This document shows, one piece after another, positions 1 through 7,854 of a DNA stretch of 64,000 bases. Within the stretch, counting starts at the first letter, position 1. Each line of letters opens with the position of its first letter. Position numbers and translations under genes: made by a program. The notes below the pieces were generated by a model. The model saw nothing but the letters and a program-made list of their open reading frames with translations. It searched no databases and was not told where the DNA came from. This DNA comes from Caballeronia sp031450805 (lineage in GTDB: Bacteria; Pseudomonadota; Gammaproteobacteria; Burkholderiales; Burkholderiaceae), in assembly GCF_031450805.1 (NCBI RefSeq), contig NZ_JARTVY010000005.1:496001-560000 (forward strand), given 5' to 3'.

Positions 1-2
1 AA

Positions 3-134
3 GAAGTGCATGTCCGGACGATCCATACGCAAGAGGACGTCGTTCGTCAGGTTCTTTTGAACTCCGAAGAATTGATTGTCGAACGGCGCGACGGCCCGGA
101 CGGCGAATGGAAACCCGATCGAAGCAGCGAGTGA
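3..134 (+). CDS. C-terminal end of a DUF2382 (YsnF/AvaK) protein, 5' partial
   Basis: An open frame enters from the left edge and stops with TGA at 132-134, giving 43 residues. The visible part (VHVRTIHTQEDVV, then VLLNSEELIVERR) has the alternating charged beta-hairpin pattern of the DUF2382 domain seen in the C-terminal half of the next gene. That makes it probably a paralogue lying in tandem, with an 85 bp gap to the next start. DUF2382 proteins are general-stress proteins of unknown biochemistry. The family call rests on pattern likeness over a short stretch, so it is tentative. Confidence 0.5.
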   Translation, partial: EVHVRTIHTQEDVVRQVLLNSEELIVERRDGPDGEWKPDRSSE

Positions 135-219
135 CGGCAGGCGGGAACGCTCGTTGCGCTTCTCGTGCACGCGCTTCAATCCTCGGCCTGCGTACGCCTT
201 TCTTTAAGGAGATCATGCA

Positions 220-1107
220 ATGACTCAGACCATCATCGGTGTATTCAACACCATCCAGGATGCGGAAATTGCCCAAGCCCGGCTCGAAGCAGAAGGCATC
301 TCGAGATCGGACATGAGCGTTCACGCGCAGAACGCGACGAACACGACCGGCGCCGATCTCGGCACGCGCGATGTCACGACGGATACGTCGGACGCCGGCT
401 ATCACGAAGGCGCGATGGGGCGTATCGAGCACTTCTTCAAGAATCTGTTCGGCGATAACGACCGCCCGGAAGAGATCGGCCACTATCAGGAAGCGGTTCG
501 CCGCGGCGGCGCATTGCTGACCATCGATATCGCCAACGAGTCGGATACCGAGCGCGTGCGCGATGCGCTGTATGCCGCGGGCGCCATCGACATCGACGCG
601 CGTGTCGCCCAGTGGCGCAACACCGGCTACACCGGCTACGACAGCAGCGCGCCGGCCTACACCGCCGATGAAATCGACGCTGAACGCAAGGCGTTCCCGG
701 TCGTGCAGGAATCGCTCGAAGTCGGCAAGCGCGAAGTTCAGACGGGCGGCGTGCGCGTGTACTCGCGGCTCACCGAGACGCCGGTCAGCGAGTCGGTCAA
801 TCTGCGCGAAGAACATGCGAGCATCGAGCGCCGCGCGGTCGATCGTCCCGCGACCGCCGCCGATCTGAAGGAAGGCTTCGTCGAGATTCGTGAGACGGCG
901 GAGCAGCCGGTCGTGGCCAAGACGGCGCGCGTCGTCGAGGAAGTGGTCGTCGGCAAGGAATCGTCGAACCGGACGGAGACCATTACCGACACCGTGCGCG
1001 GCACCGAAGTGGAAGTGGAGCGGACCACGGGCGTCGAAGGGACGGGCGTCGGCACGCGAGTGGAAGGCGGCGCAGACGTGCCGCCGGTAAAGAAGACGCC
1101 GCTTTAA
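220..1107 (+). CDS. YsnF/AvaK-type DUF2382 stress protein
   Basis: The protein is 295 aa. Residues 1-25 (MTQTIIGVFNTIQDAEIAQ) start a general-stress-protein-17M-like alpha/beta domain that often precedes DUF2382. About residues 160-275 form the DUF2382 domain: repeated EVxxxREEVxIERRxV-type hairpins ending in VVVGKE, TETITDTVRGTEVEVE. There is no signal peptide or membrane segment, so it is probably cytoplasmic. An AAGGAG ribosome site stands 8-10 nt before the ATG. Such proteins are stress induced in several bacteria, but no activity is established. The upstream fragment looks like a relative, so this may be a small stress locus. A hairpin follows the stop codon. Confidence 0.85.
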   Translation: MTQTIIGVFNTIQDAEIAQARLEAEGISRSDMSVHAQNATNTTGADLGTRDVTTDTSDAGYHEGAMGRIEHFFKNLFGDNDRPEEIGHYQEAVRRGGALLTIDIANESDTERVRDALYAAGAIDIDARVAQWRNTGYTGYDSSAPAYTADEIDAERKAFPVVQESLEVGKREVQTGGVRVYSRLTETPVSESVNLREEHASIERRAVDRPATAADLKEGFVEIRETAEQPVVAKTARVVEEVVVGKESSNRTETITDTVRGTEVEVERTTGVEGTGVGTRVEGGADVPPVKKTPL

Positions 1108-1116
1108 GCGCGGCAG

Positions 1117-1151
1117 CGTTCAGCGGTCCGTCACGCGCGGGCCGCTGAACG
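1117..1151 (+). terminator. Hairpin after the DUF2382 gene
   Basis: A 10-bp perfect stem (1117-1126 with 1142-1151, CGTTCAGCGG/CCGCTGAACG) begins 10 nt after the stop codon. There is no T-run, so it is a candidate transcription end or mRNA-stabilising hairpin rather than a textbook intrinsic terminator. Confidence 0.5.
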
Positions 1152-1174
1152 CGTACGGGCATCCCAAAAAGTAG

Positions 1175-1203
1175 TTGACTGAATCATTCGGGTTCGGCAT
1201 AAT
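1175..1203 (+). promoter_or_regulatory. Sigma70 promoter of the cold-shock gene
   Basis: TTGACT (1175-1180) and CATAAT (1198-1203) are separated by exactly 17 nt, close to consensus -35 and -10 boxes. Transcription would start near 1210, giving a 5' leader of about 125 nt before the csp start at 1336. Long leaders are usual for cold-shock genes, where they act as temperature-sensitive RNA structures. Regulation by the leader is inferred, not seen. Confidence 0.75.
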
Positions 1204-1335
1204 TCAATGTGAAGTTCAAGAAGTCGATTGCTGTTCATCAATAGTCCGATTCCCCTCCGGTATTCGTTGTCCACTCCCTCCTTGCTGCTTCGCCCTGCTC
1301 ACTGAGCGATCACACTTATTCATTTCAGGATTCTC

Positions 1336-1539
1336 ATGGATACCGGTACGGTTAAATGGTTCAACGACACCAAGGGTTTTGGCTTCATCACGCCGGATAA
1401 CGGCGGCGACGACCTCTTCGCACACTTCTCGGAAATTCGCGCTGACGGCTTCAAGACGCTCGCCGAAGGCCAGAAGGTGAGCTTCGAAACGAAGCGCGGC
1501 CCGAAGGGCATGCAGGCTTCGAACATCAAGCCGCTGTAA
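1336..1539 (+). CDS. cspA: Cold-shock protein, CspA family
   Basis: The 67-aa protein is a single cold-shock domain of full family length. It binds single-stranded RNA/DNA and acts as an RNA chaperone. The RNP1-like motif KGFGFI (residues about 14-19) and the RNP2-like motif LFAHFSEI (about 30-37) are both present, as is the N-terminal GTVKWFND. It sits alone behind a strong sigma70 promoter and is followed by a good terminator. An acidic 72-aa gene of unknown function follows. The exact paralogue (CspA, CspC or CspD type) cannot be decided from the sequence. Confidence 0.95.
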   Translation: MDTGTVKWFNDTKGFGFITPDNGGDDLFAHFSEIRADGFKTLAEGQKVSFETKRGPKGMQASNIKPL

Positions 1540-1548
1540 GTGCTGCAC

Positions 1549-1576
1549 ATCGGGAGCTGAATAATCGGCTCCCGAT
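1549..1576 (+). terminator. Intrinsic terminator of the cold-shock gene
   Basis: A perfect 9-bp stem ATCGGGAGC/GCTCCCGAT (1549-1557, 1568-1576) has a 10-nt loop and is followed by TTCTC. It lies 10 nt past the csp stop codon. Confidence 0.8.
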
Positions 1577-1718
1577 TTCTCGCTGGTCCGCTCCGCTCTC
1601 CTCCCCTCTGCGTTTCTCCCGGCCAGTCGTTACAGGCCCTTCCCCAATACGTCGTCAGACGCAGTGATTGCAGACTTTCCGCTCCTTGACGGAAGGCATT
1701 CACCTACACAATTAAAAA

Positions 1719-1937
1719 ATGACATCGAATCAACATTACCGCGGTTATGCGGTGCACCCCTTCGCACATCGTCTCGGCGATAACAGTTTCTCGGCTAACG
1801 TACTGCTCGAACGCGCCGAACAAAATCCCGGCGATACCGATTACCAGTTTTACTCGCTCGATTACTTTCCCAAAGAAGCCGACGCAATCGCTTATTCGAG
1901 CCAATGGGCTCGCGAGTGGATCGACACGCGAGGCTGA
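1719..1937 (+). CDS. Small conserved-looking protein downstream of csp, unknown function
   Basis: A 72-aa soluble protein begins MTSNQHYRGYAVHPFAHRL and contains LLERAEQNPGDTDYQFYSLD, ending WAREWIDTRG. The Arg/Tyr-rich start and the aromatic, acidic second half do not match a family I can name. Proteins of this general shape are common beside csp genes in Burkholderia relatives. No Shine-Dalgarno is evident (an A-rich stretch precedes the ATG), so the start is not certain. It lies after the csp terminator and therefore has its own transcript or depends on read-through. Confidence 0.65.
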   Translation: MTSNQHYRGYAVHPFAHRLGDNSFSANVLLERAEQNPGDTDYQFYSLDYFPKEADAIAYSSQWAREWIDTRG

Positions 1938-2024
1938 TCGCCCGCGCTCTTCTGGCTGCGACGCACCACTCGGTAACGTTCGCCCGCACCGTACTCGTCT
2001 CCTGCATTTTTTCCCTCGCGGAAC

Positions 2025-2049
2025 ATTATCGGATCGACCTTCCGATAAT
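2025..2049 (+). terminator. A/T-rich hairpin, candidate terminator
   Basis: A perfect 9-bp stem ATTATCGGA/TCCGATAAT (2025-2033, 2041-2049) has a 7-nt loop, 88 nt after the small gene and 174 nt before the GGDEF/EAL gene. No T-run follows on the plus strand, so a regulatory dyad is equally possible. Confidence 0.45.
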
Positions 2050-2222
2050 TAAGATTCAACGCGCCAAACGTTTGCTCGCGCAGACATAGCCTTCAGTCGT
2101 CGCCCTGCCTGCCGTTATCGGAAGAAGGAGGTTTATCCGGCTCGACCGTCGGATGCCTCGCCCCGACCCCGGCTTTGCAGTCGCATCGTTCCGTCGTTTG
2201 AGAGCGAACAAGAAAGGAAAAC

Positions 2223-4658
2223 ATGCGCGTTGCCTCGAAAACGACGAATCGGCAGTTATTCAACACAATCTGGCCGTTCCTGGCGGTCGTCATCTCCCTG
2301 CTGGCGATGGCGGCTACGAGCCTGGCGATCATGTCGTCGGTGCGTGCCTATATCGGCGGGGAAAGCACCTGGTCGAAGGGGCAGAAGGACGCGGTGTTCT
2401 ATCTCGTCCGCTATGCACAGACCGGCGATGAACACGCATTCTGGGAATATCAGAGCGCGATTGCCTATCCGCTGAACTTGAAGCGCGCGCGTCTCGCGCT
2501 CGACCGTCCCGATCCGGACGAGCCCGCCGCGCGCGCGGCGCTGCTTGCGAGCGGCGTCTATCCGGCGGATGTCGGCGCAGTGATCTGGGTCTATCGCACA
2601 TTCCGCCGCGCGAGCTACTTCCAGGAAGCCGTCGCGTACTGGACGGCCGGTGATCTGCTCGTCGACCAGCTCGCCGATGCCGGCCGCCAGTTGCGCGCCG
2701 CCGTGAAGCGCGGAGAGGCCGGGCGCGCCGACGTCGACCATCTCACCGACGAGGTCTGGAACATCAACGGCGCGATCGCCCCGATTTCGCGCGCCTTTGC
2801 CGACGTGCTCGGCTCCGCCTTCCGGCAGACGGCGATGCTGCTTTTCACGGTCAACGTAGTGATTGCCGTGCTGCTCGTCTGCTTGTCCGGGTGGTACGCA
2901 CGGCGCTTCATCACCGCGCGGCTCGCGACGGAAAACGCGCTGCGCCGAAGCGAAGCGCGCGCGAAGGCGACGCTCGGCTCCATTGGCGAGGCGGTGATCT
3001 CGGTCGGTCCATCGGGTCTCGTCGAGTTCATCAATCCGGCCGCGGAAAAGCTCTTCTGCCGGGAAGCCGCCGCATGCGTGAACCGGCCGCTGGGGGCGCT
3101 CGTGACGGTCGCGCGCGAATGGGATCGCCGGCCCGTGGACGTGATCGACGAGGCGCTCAAGGAAGCGGAACCCGAAGACGTGAGCGGCGACCTGATCCTC
3201 ACGAACGCGATGGGCGTCGATATCGTCGTGCAGGCGATCACGTCGGTCGTGCGCGATCAGTCGGATGTGCTGACCGGCGTCGTGCTGCTCCTGCGGAACA
3301 TGACGCGCGAGCGCGAGTACGTGTCGAATCTCGCGTGGCAGGCGACGCATGACGGCCTGACCGGATTGCTGAATCGCACGGAATTCGAACGGCGTCTGAG
3401 CACCGCGCTCGATCGCGAATCGGATATCGATCCGTCGCATCGCGCGCAAATGCTGATGATGCTGGACCTCGACCAGTTCAAGGTCGTCAACGATACCTAC
3501 GGTCACGCCGCCGGCGATGCGATGTTGCGCGAAGTGGCGCTTTTCATCGAAGAATGCCTGCGCGAAGACGACGTGCTCGGCCGCCTCGGCGGCGATGAAT
3601 TCGGCGCGCTGCTCTGCAATTGCGACAAGCAGACCGCGATGCAGATCGCGGAGCGGTTGCGCAAGGACGTCGCGGCTTTCGAATGGTCGTGGGAGACGCA
3701 TCGCCTGTCGACGAGCGTGAGCATCGGCGTAGTCGATCTCCGGCAGAACGGGCTCGATGTCGAGACCGCGATGCGCTACGGCGACATCGCGTGCTATCTC
3801 GCCAAGGAACGCGGCCGCGATCGCGTGCATCTCGCGGTGCCCGGCGACAAGGAACTCACGCGCCACGCGAGCGAGATGTCGTGGTGCGGACGCATCAAGG
3901 ACGCGCTCGCGAACGACCGCTTCTGCCTCTATACGCAGGAAATCCGCGCAACCGATTCGCACCTGCATGAAGGCCTTGCCAGCAGCGTCGCTTACCCGCG
4001 TCATGTCGAAATCCTCTTGCGCATGGTGGGCGAACGCGGCGATATCGTGCCGCCGGGGCTCTTCATGCCGGCAGCGGAACGATATGGCCTGATGTCGGCC
4101 ATCGATCGCTGGGTCGTGCGCGCGGTGTTCTCGACGTTATCGCAAATGCCGCAGCCCGAACGGATGGAATACGCGATCAACCTCTCGGGCGCATCCATCG
4201 GCGATGAACGCTTCCTCCAGTTCCTCAACGAGCAATTCGCGATCAGCGGCGTCGCGCCATCGTCGATCTGCTTCGAAGTCACCGAGACCACCGCTGTCGC
4301 CAATCTCGCCGCCGCAGCGCGGTTCATCCGCGAACTGAAGAAGCGCGGCTGCAAGTTCGCGCTCGACGACTTCGGCGCCGGCATGTCGTCGTTCGGCTAT
4401 CTGAAGCACTTGCCGGTCGACTACATCAAGATCGACGGCGGATTCATCAAGGACATGCTTAAAGATGCCGTTAACCGGGACATGGTGGCGGCTATCAACG
4501 ACATCGGCCATTCAATGGGCCGTCTGACCATTGCGGAATACGTGGAAAGCGAGGCGATTCTTCGCGCGCTTCGGGAGATGGGCGTCGATTTCGTTCAAGG
4601 CTTCCATGTCGGGCGTCCCGAACCCTGGGCGCAGCACGTCGAACCTATCAACATCTAA
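2223..4658 (+). CDS. Membrane-bound PAS-GGDEF-EAL cyclic-di-GMP enzyme
   Basis: The 811-aa protein has a membrane segment at about residues 14-38, a periplasmic sensor of about 165 aa, and a second membrane segment (about 205-225). A PAS domain (about 240-365), a GGDEF domain (about 375-540) and an EAL domain (about 560-800) follow. The cyclase loop is intact (RLGGDEFGALL). The EAL domain keeps ExTE (EVTETTA), DDFG, KIDGGF and the late Glu (AEYVES), but its signature is EIL (VEILLR) rather than EAL. It could make or break cyclic-di-GMP, and which activity dominates cannot be read. An AGGAAA ribosome site precedes the ATG. The TenA-like gene starts 14 nt after the stop, suggesting one transcript. 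Confidence 0.9.
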   Translation: MRVASKTTNRQLFNTIWPFLAVVISLLAMAATSLAIMSSVRAYIGGESTWSKGQKDAVFYLVRYAQTGDEHAFWEYQSAIAYPLNLKRARLALDRPDPDEPAARAALLASGVYPADVGAVIWVYRTFRRASYFQEAVAYWTAGDLLVDQLADAGRQLRAAVKRGEAGRADVDHLTDEVWNINGAIAPISRAFADVLGSAFRQTAMLLFTVNVVIAVLLVCLSGWYARRFITARLATENALRRSEARAKATLGSIGEAVISVGPSGLVEFINPAAEKLFCREAAACVNRPLGALVTVAREWDRRPVDVIDEALKEAEPEDVSGDLILTNAMGVDIVVQAITSVVRDQSDVLTGVVLLLRNMTREREYVSNLAWQATHDGLTGLLNRTEFERRLSTALDRESDIDPSHRAQMLMMLDLDQFKVVNDTYGHAAGDAMLREVALFIEECLREDDVLGRLGGDEFGALLCNCDKQTAMQIAERLRKDVAAFEWSWETHRLSTSVSIGVVDLRQNGLDVETAMRYGDIACYLAKERGRDRVHLAVPGDKELTRHASEMSWCGRIKDALANDRFCLYTQEIRATDSHLHEGLASSVAYPRHVEILLRMVGERGDIVPPGLFMPAAERYGLMSAIDRWVVRAVFSTLSQMPQPERMEYAINLSGASIGDERFLQFLNEQFAISGVAPSSICFEVTETTAVANLAAAARFIRELKKRGCKFALDDFGAGMSSFGYLKHLPVDYIKIDGGFIKDMLKDAVNRDMVAAINDIGHSMGRLTIAEYVESEAILRALREMGVDFVQGFHVGRPEPWAQHVEPINI

Positions 4659-4672
4659 CAGGAGAGTACGTT

Positions 4673-5407
4673 TTGGATCCGACTTTTCAGCGGGTTGGCG
4701 ATCTGAAGGACATCGCCAGCTACCCGGCATGGCTTGGCGACGTTCTGGCCGAGACGAACGAAGCGAAGCAAGGCGTCGTCACGCATCCCATTTTCGCGGC
4801 GATGCGCGAGGCGAAGCTGGAAGCGCGTCAGGCGGAGGCGTTCCTCGTCAACGGATGGCCGGTCGTCGAGCAGTTCCCGCAATACATGGCGATGAACCTG
4901 CAAAAGGTGCGCTACGGCCATTCGCGCGGCGAAGACCTGGCGCGGCGTTACCTGACGCGCAACATCCGCGTCGAACAGAATCACGCGGATTACTGGGTCG
5001 ACTGGGCTGCGGCCCACGACGTCAGCAAGCGCGCGCTGATGAAAGCCAACGGTCCGACGCTTGCCTATGCGCTCAGCCACTGGTGCTGGAAGAGCAGTTC
5101 GACGGACGCGCTCGCGGCCAGCATCGCGGCAACGAACTTCGCGATCGAAGGCGTGACCGGCGAATGGTCGACGCTCGTCTGCAGCAGCGATACGTACGCG
5201 AACAGCTTCCCGGTATCGATTCGCCGCAAGGCGATGCGCTGGCTCAGCCTGCACGCGCATTACGACGACGCGCATCCGTGGGAAGCGCTGGAAATCGTGG
5301 CCACGCTGCTCGGCAATGCGCCGGGCGTCGACGAGGTGCATACGGTGAAGCGCAGCATCGCGATGAGCTACGAGTACTTCAAGATGAGCCTCGACTGCTG
5401 CCTGTAG
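4673..5407 (+). CDS. TenA/PqqC-like iron-containing redox enzyme family protein
   Basis: The 244-aa, mainly helical protein belongs to the TenA/haem-oxygenase-like fold often labelled iron-containing redox enzyme or TenA-family regulator. Visible marks are the amphipathic helices and His/Glu-rich segments NHADYWVDWAA, LSHWCWKSSS and HAHYDDAHPWEALEI. The start chosen is TTG at 4673, because AGGAGAG stands 8 nt before it and no in-frame ATG precedes the first conserved helix. It directly follows the GGDEF/EAL gene. True TenA hydrolyses aminopyrimidine, but there are no thiamine genes here, so that role is not supported and the substrate is unknown. Confidence 0.7.
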   Translation: MDPTFQRVGDLKDIASYPAWLGDVLAETNEAKQGVVTHPIFAAMREAKLEARQAEAFLVNGWPVVEQFPQYMAMNLQKVRYGHSRGEDLARRYLTRNIRVEQNHADYWVDWAAAHDVSKRALMKANGPTLAYALSHWCWKSSSTDALAASIAATNFAIEGVTGEWSTLVCSSDTYANSFPVSIRRKAMRWLSLHAHYDDAHPWEALEIVATLLGNAPGVDEVHTVKRSIAMSYEYFKMSLDCCL

Positions 5408-5516
5408 CAGCCGGCTTCCCGCTGTATCAAAGAGCGCCGTCCGCATCCGCACACGCGTTGTCGTGTGCGGAACGGATGCGCTCTGCCCGGCAAACTGGAA
5501 CCAATCTGGACAAGAG

Positions 5517-6245
5517 ATGAAAAAGAAGCAATTTGCGTGTGCTGCCGCAGCGGCCCTGTGTGTCACGGGCGCTCACGCACAGTCGGCGGGAAGTGTCGTC
5601 GTCAACGCCGGGTGGATGCACTTCGCACCGCAGGACTCGAGCGGCCCGTTCAAGATCACGGCGCTGGGCCAGACCACGACGGCGCCGGGCGCGGGCGCAT
5701 CCGTAAGCGATGCCGACACGTTCGGCCTCACGGCGACGTACTTCATCACCGATCACATCGCGGCTGAAGGTGTGATGGGCGTGCCGCCGAAGTTCAATCT
5801 GTACGGCACCGGCACGCTGAGTCCGTTCGGCAAGCTGGGCTCCGCGCGGGAATGGAGCCCGACGCTGCTGCTCAAGTACTACTTCGGCGGCGCGCAAAGC
5901 CGTTTCCGCCCGTACGTGGCGGCGGGCGGTTCGTATGTGTGGTTCTCGGGCGAGAAGCTGAACGGCGCGATGTCGAGCGGCGCCTTCCTCTACTCGAGCC
6001 AGTTCGGCAACGCGCTGACGGGACCGACGACCGTCAAGCTCAGCAGTTCGTTCGCGCCGGTCGTGAATGCGGGCCTTGCGTACAACTTCAACGAGCACTG
6101 GTCGGCCGCCTTCTCGGTGTCCTACATGTGGCTGAAAGCCCGTGCGACGCTCGAGACGCAATCGGCGGTGGGCACGGTCAAGAGCGAATCGAAGATCAAG
6201 CTCGATCCGATCGTGACGTTCCTTTCGGTCGGCTACAAGTTCTGA
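5517..6245 (+). CDS. ompW: OmpW family outer-membrane protein
   Basis: The 242-aa protein begins with a signal peptide (MKKKQFACAAAAALCVTGAHA, cleaved after AHA) and continues as an eight-stranded beta-barrel. Typical marks are the N-terminal VNAGWMHFAPQDSSG, repeated YFITDHIAAEG, PTLLLKYYFGG, FRPYVAAGGSY and YNFNEHWSA strands, and a C-terminal aromatic residue (SVGYKF). OmpW forms small hydrophobic-molecule channels in the outer membrane. I start at the ATG at 5517, because the upstream in-frame ATG at 5475 would bury the signal peptide. It faces the DUF3072 gene and they share a hairpin. Confidence 0.9.
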   Translation: MKKKQFACAAAAALCVTGAHAQSAGSVVVNAGWMHFAPQDSSGPFKITALGQTTTAPGAGASVSDADTFGLTATYFITDHIAAEGVMGVPPKFNLYGTGTLSPFGKLGSAREWSPTLLLKYYFGGAQSRFRPYVAAGGSYVWFSGEKLNGAMSSGAFLYSSQFGNALTGPTTVKLSSSFAPVVNAGLAYNFNEHWSAAFSVSYMWLKARATLETQSAVGTVKSESKIKLDPIVTFLSVGYKF

Positions 6246-6259
6246 GCCTCTTCGCGATG

Positions 6260-6281
6260 CCGCCGCCGTGACGGGCGGCGG
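6260..6281. terminator. Bidirectional hairpin between ompW and the DUF3072 gene
   Basis: A perfect 8-bp GC stem CCGCCGCC/GGCGGCGG (6260-6267, 6274-6281) has a 6-nt loop, with TT following on the plus strand. It lies between two convergent stop codons. Confidence 0.6.
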
Positions 6282-6293
6282 TTCATCGCAGGG

Positions 6294-6551
6294 TCAGGAT
6301 TTCTGTCCACGGCCCGTCTTTTCCTGCAATTCGTCGATCCTGCGGGAAGCGTCTGCTTTCGTCAGCGACGGATCGAACGGCTCTTTCGCCTCTTCCGACA
6401 ACGTCTTCAGATACGACGCCTGCGCGCCGGTCATCGGCTCGTCGCCTGTGACCCATTCGTCGGGGTCCTTCTCGGCATTCGACGTGGGGTTGGCTTTCGG
6501 GTTATCGGCTTGCGCGTCGCTCTGCGTCTCTTCGGTGTCTTTCGATTTCAT
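6294..6551 (-). CDS. DUF3072 domain small protein
   Basis: An 85-aa hydrophilic protein has a low-complexity acidic N-terminus (KSKDTEETQSDAQADNPK) and a DUF3072-type core MTGAQASYLKTLSEEA followed by LTKADASRRIDELQEKTG. DUF3072 resembles a small helical SAP-like fold of unknown role. The frame is open further upstream, but an AAGGAGG site lies 7 nt before the ATG at 6551 and fixes the start. There are no membrane segments. It is convergent with ompW and lies downstream of a LysR gene on the same strand. Confidence 0.8.
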   Translation of the reverse strand: MKSKDTEETQSDAQADNPKANPTSNAEKDPDEWVTGDEPMTGAQASYLKTLSEEAKEPFDPSLTKADASRRIDELQEKTGRGQKS

Positions 6552-6618
6552 CGGTCGGTCCTCCTTGCCGGATGCGGGTCGTGATGGTGTGCCCGGCGCA
6601 AAGAACGTGCCTCCGCGC

Positions 6619-7494
6619 TCAGCTTCCCGACAGCGCCGCCCGTACATGCGACACGAATCGCGCAGTCACCGCATTGTCCCGCGCCGATGGCCACGCGAGC
6701 CCGACGCGCCATTTCGCGTGCCTGCCGGCGAGCGGCAGGACGGTTGCATCGCGCAGCAGATGTTGCGCGCGCGACGGAATGAACGCGACGCCCACGCCCG
6801 CCGCCACCGACGTCAGCACAGCCTGAACGTCTTCCGCATGCTGCGTGACATTGGGCACGAAGCGCCGCTCGCGGCACCATCGGTCGATCTGCGCCGCGAG
6901 GCCCGGCCCGCGTGCGCGCGACAACGCGATGAACCCGATGTCGTTGAGCACCGCAAGATCCGAGGGCAGGCGCTTGAATGTGCCGTGCGGCGGCATCGCG
7001 AGCGCAAGTCCTTCGTCGATGACCTTGAACGACGACAAGCCGGCGCTCGCCTGCAAGCGCAGGAAGCCGGCATCGAGCTTCCCCGCCAGAAGCCGCCGCT
7101 CCTGCTCGGCAGACGACAGATCGCTCAGCGTGATCGCGACGCCCGGATTCGCGCGCCGGAAATCCGCGATGATGCGCGGCACGAGCGTCAGCACCGAAAG
7201 GCAAATGCCGATGCGCAGATGGCCGGTTCGGCCGCTGCTCGCATCGCGCGCACGCGCAAGGATTTCGTCGGCGTCTTGAACGAGCGTCTCGGCGTCGGGG
7301 AGAAAGCGCTCGCCGAACAGCGTCAGCTCCGCGCCGTGCCGGCCGCGCTCGAACAGCTTGCCGCCGATGCTGGCTTCCAGCGCGCCAATTTGCTTGCTGA
7401 GCGCGGGCTGACTCATATGCAGGGCGTCGGCGGCGCGGCTGAAATGGCGCAGTTCCGCGACGGCGAGAAAGGTCTTGAGCAGTCTGAGTTCCAT
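6619..7494 (-). CDS. LysR-type regulator, probably of the neighbouring amidase
   Basis: The 291-aa protein begins MELRLLKTFLAVAELRHFSR with the LysR winged helix-turn-helix at residues about 1-60 (AADALHMSQPALSKQIGALE). An effector domain of normal length follows (about 88-290: GHLRIGICLSVLTLVPRI, then ALSRARGPGLAAQIDRW). I use the ATG at 7494, where family similarity begins; the frame is open 10 codons further up. It is divergent from the amidase across 360 bp, the usual arrangement for a LysR target. The effector is unknown. Confidence 0.9.
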   Translation of the reverse strand: MELRLLKTFLAVAELRHFSRAADALHMSQPALSKQIGALEASIGGKLFERGRHGAELTLFGERFLPDAETLVQDADEILARARDASSGRTGHLRIGICLSVLTLVPRIIADFRRANPGVAITLSDLSSAEQERRLLAGKLDAGFLRLQASAGLSSFKVIDEGLALAMPPHGTFKRLPSDLAVLNDIGFIALSRARGPGLAAQIDRWCRERRFVPNVTQHAEDVQAVLTSVAAGVGVAFIPSRAQHLLRDATVLPLAGRHAKWRVGLAWPSARDNAVTARFVSHVRAALSGS

Positions 7495-7854
7495 TCGTTT
7501 CGGTGATCGAATGCGGCAAATCATTCATTTTACAAATCGGATGCGGCGACGTTCAATGGCTGCCTGAACTTTCGTCCGAGGTAGCGTGATATGTCATCCG
7601 AAAAGCAGAAGCGTCCTGCCGATGCGGCCGCTGCGCGCGAAGTGCCTAAGCCCGCGACGCGCCCGCGGCGCATCCAGGTCGCGGAGGCACGGACGCACGA
7701 CCGCCCCGCAGGCGGATCGATTGCGCTGAGCTTCGCCGTGGTCAGGCGAGATGTCGAGCCGTCATTGAAGTAGGGAGGCGGAGCGCCCGGTTGCCCGATA
7801 CGGGCATGGACGCCATACTGCTGCATACCGAACAAGCGCACACGCCCTTCGAAC
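7495..7854. other. Divergent regulatory region, LysR/amidase
   Basis: This is 360 bp without a convincing gene. A 60-codon open frame (7591-7773, plus strand, MSSEKQKRPADAA...) has a weak CCGAGG site 12 nt upstream, but it is rich in Arg/Ala/Pro as any frame in this base composition would be and matches nothing I know. An A/T-rich patch at 7523-7540 (TCATTTTACAAATC) just upstream of the LysR start is the likeliest promoter/operator. Confidence 0.4.

Noticed and set aside
2256..4004. 582-codon open frame antisense to the GGDEF/EAL gene
   Set aside because: It mirrors the codon bias of the real gene, is His/Arg/Ala-rich without family motifs and has no ribosome site.
7591..7773. 60-codon frame in the LysR/amidase gap as a real gene
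   Set aside because: Weak, distant ribosome site, shadow-like composition and no recognised family; left as a note in the intergenic entry.
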